A stretch of 34,650 nucleotides of DNA. Origin: an uncultured Prevotellaceae bacterium. Lineage in GTDB: Bacteria > Bacteroidota > Bacteroidia > Bacteroidales > Bacteroidaceae. The translations under genes and the position numbers were made by a program. Shown piece after piece: positions 8,585 to 17,400 of the stretch. The notes under the pieces were generated by a model, which saw nothing but the letters and a program-made list of their open reading frames with translations, made no database searches and had not been told where the DNA came from. Where the stretch lies: the NCBI GenBank assembly GCA_902799905.1, contig CADCCB010000034.1:1-34650 (forward strand), in the 5' to 3' direction. How positions within the stretch are numbered: position 1 is the first letter of the stretch; every line of letters starts with the position of its first letter.

Positions 8585-10588
8585 ATGATGAAACAAGTGA
8601 ATAAATTCTCCAAATGGCTGTTGACACTCTGTCTGGCTGTTTTCCAACTATCGTTGGGCTTGTCGTTCGTCTCGTGTGTGGATAATGACGATGATGTGCC
8701 CATGAACAGATATACCTCTGAGAAGATGACGGCAGCAGAGTTACTCACCGATAATATTGACAGGGTGGGCGATTTCGTTGCTCTTCTCAAGCGTACGCCT
8801 TATCTGGCAATGTTGTCTACTTATGGCGACTATACGGTCTTTGCACCCAACAACGAAGCCATTGAGAAGTATTTGGCCGACAACAACTATGCTTCAATTG
8901 ATGATATTCCTGCGGCAGTCGTGGATACGTTGGCCCGTACCCATATCATCAGGACCAAGGCATGGTTTACGACCGACCGCTCTGAGGGCTCCCTGGGAAT
9001 GAACATGGCAGAAACCTATATAGAACTCTCTGTCAACAATGATGTCGACAATAATAATGCTATTGTCCACTATGCCAATAAAGTGGCTCGTATGGTTGAG
9101 TTCGATGACTCGGTGACCAATGGTGTGGTGCATATCGTGAACCGTATTATTCCCCGTACCAGCGACAAGTTGCCCGATGTCATCGCTGCCGACACAGCCG
9201 TCACCATCTTCTCGCAGGCTCTCTTCCTGACCGGCCTTGCCGACTCGCTCATGGCCTATGAGGATAAGACCTATCCCGAATGGGGTAACGATAAGGTGTC
9301 GCAAGACTCAGTCTATTCTTGGAATAACAAGGTTGTTTGTAAGTCTGGTTCTGATGGAGGCGTGCCAGTACCTGTGCAGTGGCCTGAAAAGCATTATTAC
9401 AAGTTCACGGCCTTTATCGAACCCGACGAGGTTTACAATGCCAATGGTATTTACGACTTGGATGACTTGGTGGCCTACGCCAAGGAAGTCTATGATGCTG
9501 TCTATCCAGAAGATGCCGATAAGTATGATGACGATTTCCGTAACCGTAAGAACCCGCTGAACCGTTTTGTCAGTTACCACCTCATCGACCGTGTCCTACC
9601 ATACGATGAGATTATCGAGAGTAAGGAAACACTGGCCTTCTGGGATACCAATAAAGCCGATCCCGAGGAGTTCTATGAGACGATGTGCCCTGGAACGATT
9701 ATGCGATTCTGCTATCCTAACGAGCAACTCTACATCAACCGTAAAGGTTTGAAGAATAACTATGAGGTGCAGGGTGTGCGTGTGCTGACTGCTCAGGAGT
9801 CGGGTGGCGTTCTCCAACAAGCCCCCAATGGTATGTATCATTATCTGGAGGATATTCTTACTTTCAATGAGACTGTGCGTGATGTTGTTCTCAACTGCCG
9901 TATGCGCTTCGATTCCAATGTGTTGAGTCCCGACTTCCAGAACAGTGGCGCCCGTGGCCGCTATGGTGAGGAGAAAGCCATTGCTTTCCGTCTTGGGTTC
10001 ATCAAGAACTGGAAGGTGATGGGTGAGCAGGCAATTATCGCTATTCATGGTGATGCCTTTACATGGTCTCACTATAAGAGTAATGGTGTCACCGTCAGTG
10101 GTATCTTTGATGCTACTTTCAAACTGCCTCCAGTGCCGAAGTCGGGTACTTACGAGATACGCCTTGGCTACACTGTGGGTACCGAGCGTGGTGTCGTACA
10201 GTTCTATTTGGACGATGTGCCCTGTGGCATTCCTGCTGACCTGCGTATGTATGGCGGCGACCCCACCATTGGATGGGTGACAGACGTTTCCGGCGAGACT
10301 GACGAGGCCAAGAATGCCAACAAGGCCATTGACAAGGCGATGCGCAATCATGGCTATATGAAGGGTATGGACTGCTACTGGCAGATGGGCGATAAGGCTC
10401 AAACGCTCCGCTCGCATATCCATAATCTCCGCTATATCATGACCACGACGCAACTTGAGGCCGGTCAGGACTATTACCTGCGTGCCCGCCAGGTATTGAA
10501 AGACCCCACTTGCTATTGGAGTTTCGATTATCTGGAACTATGTCCGAAGAGCGTTTATGGAAGTCCCGAGGGCGAGGATCAGCACTAA
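8585..10588 (+). CDS. Fasciclin-domain lipoprotein with C-terminal beta-sandwich-like domain
   Basis: This 667-residue protein has a signal peptide with lipobox FVSC (Cys31). Two FAS1-like units follow, the first at about 46-190 (AMLSTYGDYTVFAPNNEAIEKYL, then TNGVVHIVNRIIP) and the second at about 195-430 with a long insertion. From about residue 435 the sequence changes to a beta-rich module (AIAFRLGFIKNW, GTYEIRLGYTV, VQFYLDDVPCGIP, YLRARQVL, WSFDYLELCP) that resembles a carbohydrate-binding or lectin-like sandwich. No catalytic motif is visible. It sits 26 bases after SusD and 30 bases before another fasciclin gene. It is probably a surface-exposed accessory glycan-binding protein of the import complex. 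That role is inference; the FAS1 assignment of the N-terminal half is well supported. Confidence 0.82.
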   Translation: MMKQVNKFSKWLLTLCLAVFQLSLGLSFVSCVDNDDDVPMNRYTSEKMTAAELLTDNIDRVGDFVALLKRTPYLAMLSTYGDYTVFAPNNEAIEKYLADNNYASIDDIPAAVVDTLARTHIIRTKAWFTTDRSEGSLGMNMAETYIELSVNNDVDNNNAIVHYANKVARMVEFDDSVTNGVVHIVNRIIPRTSDKLPDVIAADTAVTIFSQALFLTGLADSLMAYEDKTYPEWGNDKVSQDSVYSWNNKVVCKSGSDGGVPVPVQWPEKHYYKFTAFIEPDEVYNANGIYDLDDLVAYAKEVYDAVYPEDADKYDDDFRNRKNPLNRFVSYHLIDRVLPYDEIIESKETLAFWDTNKADPEEFYETMCPGTIMRFCYPNEQLYINRKGLKNNYEVQGVRVLTAQESGGVLQQAPNGMYHYLEDILTFNETVRDVVLNCRMRFDSNVLSPDFQNSGARGRYGEEKAIAFRLGFIKNWKVMGEQAIIAIHGDAFTWSHYKSNGVTVSGIFDATFKLPPVPKSGTYEIRLGYTVGTERGVVQFYLDDVPCGIPADLRMYGGDPTIGWVTDVSGETDEAKNANKAIDKAMRNHGYMKGMDCYWQMGDKAQTLRSHIHNLRYIMTTTQLEAGQDYYLRARQVLKDPTCYWSFDYLELCPKSVYGSPEGEDQH

Positions 10589-10618
10589 TTGATAATTGAC
10601 AATTGATAATTAATAATT
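10587..10618. repeat. AATTGATAATT intergenic repeat (two units)
   Basis: The whole gap between the two fasciclin genes consists of AATTGATAATTGAC followed by AATTGATAATTAATAATT. The first A of the repeat overlaps the stop codon of the upstream gene. The same motif recurs at 25890-25908 and 27723-27739, always directly upstream of a gene. Confidence 0.7.
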
Positions 10619-12271
10619 ATGAACACTAAGAATTTCAAGAATATAGCCCTTTCGCTGGTAGCAGGTTGCGGCTTGGCTGCAACCCTGGCTGCCTGCAGCG
10701 ACTGGGATGATCATTACACTGGTACCTCAGGCATGGAAGAGCCCGGTGCCACGCTATGGGAACAGTTGAAAGCCAACCCCCAGTTGAGCGATTTCTGCGA
10801 GGTTCTGGATCAAACCAAGATTTATCGGCTGCATCAGAAGAAGTCTGCGAGTTACGCCGATATTCTCAGCAGTGGCCAGACGTTCACAGTGATGGCTCCC
10901 GTGAATGGCACCTTCAACAAGGATTCACTCCTGCAGTTGGTTCAGACTGTTGTGGGCGACTCTTCGGTAGAGCGTAGTTTTGTGCAGAACCACATCTCGC
11001 GTTCACTCGTCTCTGTCAAGTCTGATCCTGTGCGTATGCTCATGCTTAACATGAAGCGTATCAACATGGCCGATGGCCAGTTTGATGGCGTGGATGTGTC
11101 GATAGCCAACCAGCGTGCTTCCAATGGCGTATTGCATGTGATACAGAAGTCTTTGCCATACAACCATAATATATATGAGATGTTATGCGACAATCCCGAC
11201 TTGGTGAATATCGGCACCAACCTGCGCCGTTTCAACGAGGACATCTTCGATCCAGAAGCCTCGCTCTCCAATGGTGTTGTCGATGGTGTTCCGGTCTATA
11301 TCGACTCCGTTGTTTACGAGCGCAACCGTGTGCTGGATGTTATCGGTTTGCTGAGAGCCGAAGACTCCACCTATGTGGCCGTGGTTCCCACGACGGAAGG
11401 CTGGAAGGAGGCCTGGGATGAAGCCAGTTCTTATTTCAACTTCGAGGATGGTATGCAGAAGCGTGACTCTTTGCAGCAACTCTACACGACCATTGCATTG
11501 ATGCAGGACGCCGTCTTCAACATGACTGATCAGAAGTCGCCTCAGGATTCACTGATTTCCGTGCCCTATCTGCGTGAGAATTTCACCTTCCCCAAGGGCA
11601 AGCATGTGTATCATGTGTTCAAGAATCCCTATGATGAGGGTGGTATCCTTTATGGTGCCAAAGCGCTGGATTGCAGCAATGGCTTGGTCTATACTCAGGA
11701 GAAGTGGCCGTTTACACCTGAAGCCACCTATTTCAAGGAATTGTTTGTGGAGGGCGAGAGCACCCATCTCATCACCGACTATACCAAGTGTGTTTATAAC
11801 ATCCGTCAGATTGTTTCCGACCAGGTGTCCAATGGCCGTTTCCTGCGCATCGCCCCGCTGTCTGCTACCGACAACTGGACGGTCGATTTCCAAATCTATG
11901 GCACCTTGAGCGGCAGTTACGATATCTATGCTATCGTGCTTCCCAAGACCATTTACAATGAGAATGCCGAAAAACTGCTTCCCAATAAGTTCAAGGCTAC
12001 TATCAGTTATCTTGGGCAGAATGGCAAGACTCAGTCGTATAGTTGCAAGACTGCAGAAAATAAGACAGAGTTTGTGACTGCCCCCGAGCGTATTGATACG
12101 GTGCTGATTGCAGAGGACTTCAAGTTCCCTGTGAGCAGTTATGGTCAGGATGGTAATCGCGTCAGCATTAAACTGGCTTGCTCTATCACAGCCAGGCAGA
12201 CATCAACTTATGATCGTGAGATGTATCTGGATTGCATCTATCTCAAACCTCGTACCTCTAAACCTGAATAA
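10619..12271 (+). CDS. Fasciclin-domain surface lipoprotein (third copy)
   Basis: The 550-residue product has a lipoprotein signal with lipobox LAAC (Cys26), then an Asp-rich linker (SDWDDHY). A FAS1-like unit runs from about 45 to 180 (TLWEQLKANPQLSDFCEVL, TFTVMAPVNGTFNKDSLL, SNGVLHVIQKSLPYNHNIY). A second, more divergent unit starts near 185 and includes STYVAVVPTTEGWKEAW. From about 375 the sequence becomes a beta-rich domain (RFLRIAPLSATDNWTVDFQI, GSYDIYAIVLPKTI, CIYLKPRTSKPE). That C-terminal part is comparable in place, though not obviously in sequence, to that of the preceding fasciclin protein. Only two bases separate its stop from the ATG of the second SusC, so translational coupling is likely. 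It may act with the second SusC/SusD pair. Ligand unknown. Confidence 0.82.
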   Translation: MNTKNFKNIALSLVAGCGLAATLAACSDWDDHYTGTSGMEEPGATLWEQLKANPQLSDFCEVLDQTKIYRLHQKKSASYADILSSGQTFTVMAPVNGTFNKDSLLQLVQTVVGDSSVERSFVQNHISRSLVSVKSDPVRMLMLNMKRINMADGQFDGVDVSIANQRASNGVLHVIQKSLPYNHNIYEMLCDNPDLVNIGTNLRRFNEDIFDPEASLSNGVVDGVPVYIDSVVYERNRVLDVIGLLRAEDSTYVAVVPTTEGWKEAWDEASSYFNFEDGMQKRDSLQQLYTTIALMQDAVFNMTDQKSPQDSLISVPYLRENFTFPKGKHVYHVFKNPYDEGGILYGAKALDCSNGLVYTQEKWPFTPEATYFKELFVEGESTHLITDYTKCVYNIRQIVSDQVSNGRFLRIAPLSATDNWTVDFQIYGTLSGSYDIYAIVLPKTIYNENAEKLLPNKFKATISYLGQNGKTQSYSCKTAENKTEFVTAPERIDTVLIAEDFKFPVSSYGQDGNRVSIKLACSITARQTSTYDREMYLDCIYLKPRTSKPE

Positions 12272-12273
12272 TC

Positions 12274-15200
12274 ATGAAGAAGTATATTATATCATTTGTC
12301 ATGCTGCTAACAGTCCTGACGACGTCAGCACAGGAAAACCTGAAAACCGTGAAGGGACAAGTTGTCGATGCCGCCACGCAGCAGCCTTTGGCCGGTGTCA
12401 TCGTGTCTGCCTATGGCGAGACGAAATATACGGCCATGACCGACGAGCAGGGCCTCTATGAACTGAAAGCCCCCGACTATGTGACATCGGTCTTGATGCG
12501 TGTTGACGGATATAACCTGCAGCAGTGTGCCATTGCCGATGGCAAGGCCAATGCCTATTTGTACAATGAAGCCTTCTCCTCCGAGTATCAGCGCCAGACC
12601 ACGGCCATGCAATCGGTAGGTGCTGCCAATTTTGACAATACGTCTGCCTTCAGCATCGACCCCTTGATTGCGCAGCAACTGGGCGGTGACCTCCGTTCGG
12701 TGTCTCATAGCGGCGTCCCCGGTCTCGGCAATATGCTGATGGTGTCGGGTATCAACTCTATCAATATCAATGCCCGTCCGCTGATTGTCGTCGATGATGT
12801 CATTCTGGATATGCAGTACGACCGCGCAACATTGCACGATGGCTATTTCAACAATATGCTTGCTAACCTCAATGTCAATGACATCGAGAGCGTCGAGGTG
12901 TTGAAAAACGGTACAGCACTCTATGGTGCCAAAGGTGCCAACGGCGTCATCCTGATCAAGACTAAGCGCAACAAGTCGATGGCCACCAAGATCGATGTGA
13001 CCGCAAATGGCCGCTTTGAATTAGTGCCCCGTCTGCCGGAGATGATGGGTGCCGAGGACTATCGCCTCTATGCCACCGAACTGCTGGCTGGCAAGACCGC
13101 CTCGCAAAGTCACATGAAGTTCCTTAACAACGAGGGACCTTCCTATCCTTATTATGAGAAGTACCACCAGAACACCAACTGGAAAGACGAGGTCTATGAT
13201 AATGCCTTCTCGCAGAATTACGGTATTAATGTGCAGGGTGGTGACAATGTAGCCTCTTACAACCTGTCGGTAGGCTATTCGATGGGTAAGAGCACGCTGA
13301 AGGAAAATGATTACACCCGTTTCAACATGCGCTTGAACAGTGATATCTCCATTGCCCGTGGCCTTGACGTGCGCTTCGATGCCTCCTACAGTGATGTTGA
13401 CCGTTCGTTGCGCGACGACGGTGCGCCTGCTTCCATCTTGACCGGTGTGATATCCTCTCCGGGTTTCCTCGGTTTAACCAAGGCTCCGTTCCTCTCTCCT
13501 TTTGCAGTGGACAACAGCGGTAGAATCAGTCGCTTTCTGGCTGAGGCCGATGACTACCTGGATGACTCGGGTGCTGACTATAAGTTGATTAGTCGTGGTC
13601 GTTTGGCCAATCCCAGGAGTATCTTGGAATATGGCGATGGCAAGAACCGAAACAATCTGGGCAATCGACTCATTGTCTTCTCTATCATGCCGCGCTATGA
13701 GTTCAACAAACATCTCTCTGTGAGCGAGCATTTCTCGTTGTCGCTGGTCAATACCAACGAGAACTACTATCTGCCACATCAGGGCGTGCCTCATTTCGTG
13801 GTTGATGGTCTTGACGAGAATACCACGCTTGAGAATTTCGTGCAGAGCCAGTCCTCTAACCTCACTTTCCTCCAGAGTGACACCCGTGTGTCTTGGCAGA
13901 ACCAGTATGATGCCCATCAGGTGAGTGTCAAGGGTGGCTTCCGCTATATGAGCAGCACGTATAAGTTGACGGCTCAGAGCGGCTACAATACGCCGAACGA
14001 CAAGAAGCCCAACATGACTTCGTCGCTGGCCTTCCAGAATACTGATGGTGCTAATGATCAGATTAGTGAAATACAGTGGTATGCCTTGGCAGACTATAAC
14101 TATGCCCAGCGCTATTACCTGAATTTCGGCCTTTCTGCCCATGCCTCTTCTCGTTTCGGTAAGGATGCTTCTGGTCTGAAGGTCGCTGGTGTTGTCTGGG
14201 GATTGTTCCCAAGTGTTGAAGGTGCCTGGGTGTTGACCAACGAGAAATGGCTTGCTGGTGTGAAAGGTATCGACTACCTGCGTCTGAATGCCGGTTTTGA
14301 TATTGCCGGCAACGACAATATCGACTATACCGCTTCGCGCAGTTACTTCGTTTCCCGTCGTATGTTCCATAGTGATGCTACGGGTATCGTCATCGGTAAT
14401 ATCGGTAATACCGAGTTGAAGTGGGAGACTACCTCACGTCTAACTGCTGGTCTGGAAGGTAACTTCCTTAATAACCGCCTGAATGTTCGTTTGAATTATT
14501 TCAAGAGTTGGACTTCTGATCTTCTCTCGCTCCGTCAGTTGGCATGGACCACAGGTCTAGAGAGCAGTTGGAGCAATGAAGGTAAACTGCAGAACGAGGG
14601 CTTCAATGTCCATGTGGGTGTAAAGGTACTCAACACGAAGGATTTCCGCTGGGAACTAGGTGGCACCGTTGGTCACTACCAGAATAAGGTGACCGCTCTT
14701 CCTGACAACAACCGTGCCTTCGAGACCCAGGCCTATGGCGCTTCTGTTTTGACAGCCGTGAATCAGCCCGTTGGCCTGTTCTATGGTTACAAGACCAATG
14801 GTGTCTATGCAAATACTGGCGCTGCCAATGCTGAGGGCCACTATCTGGTGCTTGACAATGAGGACAAAGTCTATTTTAAGGCTGGTGATATGAGTTTTGT
14901 CGATGTCAATCCCTACAATGCCAACGGAGAGTATGCACCTGGTCAGATTGACGAGGCCGACCGTGTGGTCATTGGTGATCCCAATCCCGATATCTACGGA
15001 AATATCTATACCAAGGCCAATTGGAAGAACTTCACCCTTTCGGCTGTGTTCAACTACTCTTTGGGTAATGATATCTACAACTACCAGCGTTCGCTCTTAG
15101 AGGGTGGTACCTATTTCCTCAACCAGACCACAGCCGTCAGCAACCGCTGGATGGTTGAGAATCAGCAGACCGACATCCCTCGCATCAGTTATAAGGATCC

Positions 15201-15474
15201 CATGGGTAATTCCCGTTTCAGCGACCGCTGGATAGAGGATGGCAGTTATCTGCGCTTGGCTTCTGTCACGCTGAGTTACTACCTGCCTATTCAGAGCACC
15301 TATCTGCAGGGTATTACCATCTGGGGCAATGCCTCCAATCTGTTCACTATCACTCGCTATCTGGGTAGTGATCCCGACTGTGCCCTCACCAGTGGCGTGT
15401 TGACTCAAGGCATTGACCGAGGCGTTCTCGGGGCTGGCCGCAACTTCTCTCTGGGCGTGAACATTAACCTCTAA
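12274..15474 (+). CDS. SusC-like outer-membrane receptor (second copy, atypical N-terminus)
   Basis: This 1066-residue protein has a Sec signal peptide (cleavage TSA/Q, residues 1-19) and a carboxypeptidase-regulatory-like domain (VKGQVVDAATQQPLAGVIV...TDEQGLYEL). The plug contains RPLIVVDDVILD and IESVEVLKNGTALYGAKGANGVILIKTKR, and a beta-barrel ends in GRNFSLGVNINL. Unlike the first SusC it has no EVVVTA-type TonB box between the N-terminal domain and the plug. The usual GxxxRIRG plug signature is replaced by GLGNMLMVSGINSININA. This may mean altered TonB coupling or reliance on the other receptor, or only sequence divergence. It starts 2 bases after the fasciclin gene and is followed 38 bases later by its SusD. 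Family call is firm; the meaning of the atypical plug is open. Confidence 0.94.
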   Translation: MKKYIISFVMLLTVLTTSAQENLKTVKGQVVDAATQQPLAGVIVSAYGETKYTAMTDEQGLYELKAPDYVTSVLMRVDGYNLQQCAIADGKANAYLYNEAFSSEYQRQTTAMQSVGAANFDNTSAFSIDPLIAQQLGGDLRSVSHSGVPGLGNMLMVSGINSININARPLIVVDDVILDMQYDRATLHDGYFNNMLANLNVNDIESVEVLKNGTALYGAKGANGVILIKTKRNKSMATKIDVTANGRFELVPRLPEMMGAEDYRLYATELLAGKTASQSHMKFLNNEGPSYPYYEKYHQNTNWKDEVYDNAFSQNYGINVQGGDNVASYNLSVGYSMGKSTLKENDYTRFNMRLNSDISIARGLDVRFDASYSDVDRSLRDDGAPASILTGVISSPGFLGLTKAPFLSPFAVDNSGRISRFLAEADDYLDDSGADYKLISRGRLANPRSILEYGDGKNRNNLGNRLIVFSIMPRYEFNKHLSVSEHFSLSLVNTNENYYLPHQGVPHFVVDGLDENTTLENFVQSQSSNLTFLQSDTRVSWQNQYDAHQVSVKGGFRYMSSTYKLTAQSGYNTPNDKKPNMTSSLAFQNTDGANDQISEIQWYALADYNYAQRYYLNFGLSAHASSRFGKDASGLKVAGVVWGLFPSVEGAWVLTNEKWLAGVKGIDYLRLNAGFDIAGNDNIDYTASRSYFVSRRMFHSDATGIVIGNIGNTELKWETTSRLTAGLEGNFLNNRLNVRLNYFKSWTSDLLSLRQLAWTTGLESSWSNEGKLQNEGFNVHVGVKVLNTKDFRWELGGTVGHYQNKVTALPDNNRAFETQAYGASVLTAVNQPVGLFYGYKTNGVYANTGAANAEGHYLVLDNEDKVYFKAGDMSFVDVNPYNANGEYAPGQIDEADRVVIGDPNPDIYGNIYTKANWKNFTLSAVFNYSLGNDIYNYQRSLLEGGTYFLNQTTAVSNRWMVENQQTDIPRISYKDPMGNSRFSDRWIEDGSYLRLASVTLSYYLPIQSTYLQGITIWGNASNLFTITRYLGSDPDCALTSGVLTQGIDRGVLGAGRNFSLGVNINL

Positions 15475-15477
15475 CCT

Positions 15478-15568
15478 AAAGGTAAAAACATTTTTTTAAA
15501 TAAAGAAAAGATATGAAGACAACAATATTATATCAGGTGGGGAAAACGGCTAAAGGCTTTTTACCTTT
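15478..15568 (+). promoter_or_regulatory. Possible mRNA stem enclosing the second susD start
   Basis: AAAGGTAAAAA at 15478-15488 is perfectly complementary to TTTTTACCTTT at 15558-15568. The 11-bp stem would enclose the A-rich leader and the ATG at 15513. A second partial match (TTTTACCTTT) lies just downstream. It could dampen translation of SusD relative to SusC. The stem is A/T-rich and could be chance. Confidence 0.25.
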
Positions 15569-17252
15569 GTCCCTTTTTGCCCTTTTACCTTTGTGCTTCT
15601 CCTGCTCCAGTATGTTGGAACCAGATTCTGATCTGGTGGAATTTGCTGAGAATCATACATTGAACCATGCTACCGACTCTGTCTATAGTGTGATGGGTAT
15701 CATCAGCAGCCTGCAGACAGTGGCTGACCGCAGTGTGCTCCTCGGTGCTGCCCGTGGTGACCTGATGACTGTTACTAACTCGGCTTCCGCCGACCTGAAG
15801 CATCTGGCGGCTTTCGACTTCACTACTACCAACAAGTATAATGAGGTGAGCGACTATTATGCCATCATCAACAACTGCAACTATTTCATTGCTCATGTCG
15901 ATACAGCGATGGAACGTCGTGGCCGCAACCTCTTTTTGCGCGAGTATGCTGTCGTCAAGTCGTTCCGTGCATGGACCTATTTGCAACTGTCGATGAACTA
16001 TGGTGAAGTGCCTTTTGTCCTCGAACCAGTCATGACTGAGAAAGAGGCTCGCGATGTCATGAATCAGCCGCGCAAGGGCATTCAGGAAATCTGTGATGCC
16101 CTCATCGCCGACCTGACTCCTTTCGTGGGTGTTAACCTGCCGGAGTATCCTACTGTCTATAACGATAATGCCCAGCGTTATTTCATCCCGATGCGTGCCT
16201 TGTTAGGCGATCTCTGCCTGTGGGCCGGCCGCTATCGTGAGGCTGCCTATTGGTACCACGACTTTCTGACCGACAAGGACGATCCCATCATGATGAGCAA
16301 CAATCAAGCCCGATGGGCCAGTTCTTCTAGTTTCACTAATATCATCAGTAGTTATTCACCGGTCAGTTCGCGAGAAGTGCTCACTTATATTCCTATGGAG
16401 CAGCAGGTGTTCGATGGTGTGGTGAGTGACCTGCCGAACATCTTTAACTCGACGGCAGAAAACAACCGTTTCTACCAGTTGACACCGTCTTCTGCCATGT
16501 CAAGTCTCTCACAGTCGCAGATCTTCTGTATTGAGGAGAAGACCGCGACAAAGGCCGATACCACCTATGTGCCTCATACTGGTTTCAGTGAGCCACTCTT
16601 TATCGGCGACTTGCGTATGTGGTCGAACTTTACGCTTCGCTCTTCTGGCACCCAGAGTGAATTCTCGGAAGAGAATTCGTTCTATCAGACGATCTCGAAG
16701 ATTCAGAAAACGCGCATCCCCCTCTATCGTGTCACGATGCTCTATCTACGCTATGCTGAGGCACTCAACCGTGCTGGGTTCCCCCAGTCGGCTTTCGCTG
16801 TGCTGAAGTATGGCATGTGTGAAGATGTCACGAAGAATTGTATCGACACCATCGAGAGCAAACAGGCTGGCAATCTGATCTATTTCGACCCCAATGTGTA
16901 TAAACTGAACGACGAAGCGGGCAACCTGCAGATCATCGGTGTTCATGCTTTGGGTTCTGGTAGTGCTCATGCCAACAAGTACTATGTTCTGCCGCAGCCT
17001 GAGCAGGAACTGGCAAATCGTCAGGACACCATCGACTATCAGATACCTCTGGTCGAGGATATGATCATCGATGAGATGGCGCTCGAGGGTGCTTTCGAGG
17101 GCAATCGCTTCTACGATCTGATGCGTGTGGCCCTGCGTCGTAGCGATCCGGCCTACTTGGCCGATCCTGTGTCGCGTCGTAATGGCGAATCCGATGATGC
17201 CCTCCGCTCTAAGTTGATGGACAGCAAGAACTGGTATCTGCCATTACCATAA
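15513..17252 (+). CDS. SusD/RagB-like lipoprotein (second copy, divergent)
   Basis: The 579-residue product has a lipoprotein-type signal (Cys31 in CFSC, followed by SSMLEPDSDLVEF). It keeps SusD landmarks: REYAVVKSFRAWTYLQLSMNYGEVPFV near residues 145-170, a helical TPR-like repeat (AYWYHDFLTDKDDP), YRVTMLYLRYAEALNRAGF near 410-427 and EMALEGAFEGNRFYDLMRVALRR near 520-540. It should pair with the SusC encoded 38 bases upstream as a surface glycan-binding lid. The N-terminal helix (MLEPDSDLV) differs from the canonical DFLD..P pattern of the first copy, so the two SusD proteins probably bind different parts or lengths of the glycan. It ends the dense import run; 148 bases separate it from the GH30 gene. 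Confidence 0.92.
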   Translation: MKTTILYQVGKTAKGFLPLSLFALLPLCFSCSSMLEPDSDLVEFAENHTLNHATDSVYSVMGIISSLQTVADRSVLLGAARGDLMTVTNSASADLKHLAAFDFTTTNKYNEVSDYYAIINNCNYFIAHVDTAMERRGRNLFLREYAVVKSFRAWTYLQLSMNYGEVPFVLEPVMTEKEARDVMNQPRKGIQEICDALIADLTPFVGVNLPEYPTVYNDNAQRYFIPMRALLGDLCLWAGRYREAAYWYHDFLTDKDDPIMMSNNQARWASSSSFTNIISSYSPVSSREVLTYIPMEQQVFDGVVSDLPNIFNSTAENNRFYQLTPSSAMSSLSQSQIFCIEEKTATKADTTYVPHTGFSEPLFIGDLRMWSNFTLRSSGTQSEFSEENSFYQTISKIQKTRIPLYRVTMLYLRYAEALNRAGFPQSAFAVLKYGMCEDVTKNCIDTIESKQAGNLIYFDPNVYKLNDEAGNLQIIGVHALGSGSAHANKYYVLPQPEQELANRQDTIDYQIPLVEDMIIDEMALEGAFEGNRFYDLMRVALRRSDPAYLADPVSRRNGESDDALRSKLMDSKNWYLPLP

Positions 17253-17286
17253 CTTCATTTTCATGAATGTGAGTAAAAACTAACGG

Positions 17287-17367
17287 CTACGAATTTCTCG
17301 AATTAGGCGAATGATGGATATGTATCACCAATGGCTATTCAATTCGTATCATTCGAGAAATTCGTAG
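17287..17367. repeat. Palindromic intergenic element
   Basis: CTACGAATTTCTCGAAT at 17287-17303 and ATTCGAGAAATTCGTAG at 17351-17367 form a perfect 17-base inverted repeat. The intervening sequence carries further complementary CGAAT/ATTCG steps. It fills most of the gap between the second susD and the GH30 gene. It looks like a dispersed Bacteroidota intergenic palindrome and could fold into a strong hairpin that uncouples or terminates the message. Confidence 0.6.
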
Positions 17368-17400
17368 TTTATAAATTCATAAGAAAAACGCTAATCTACC

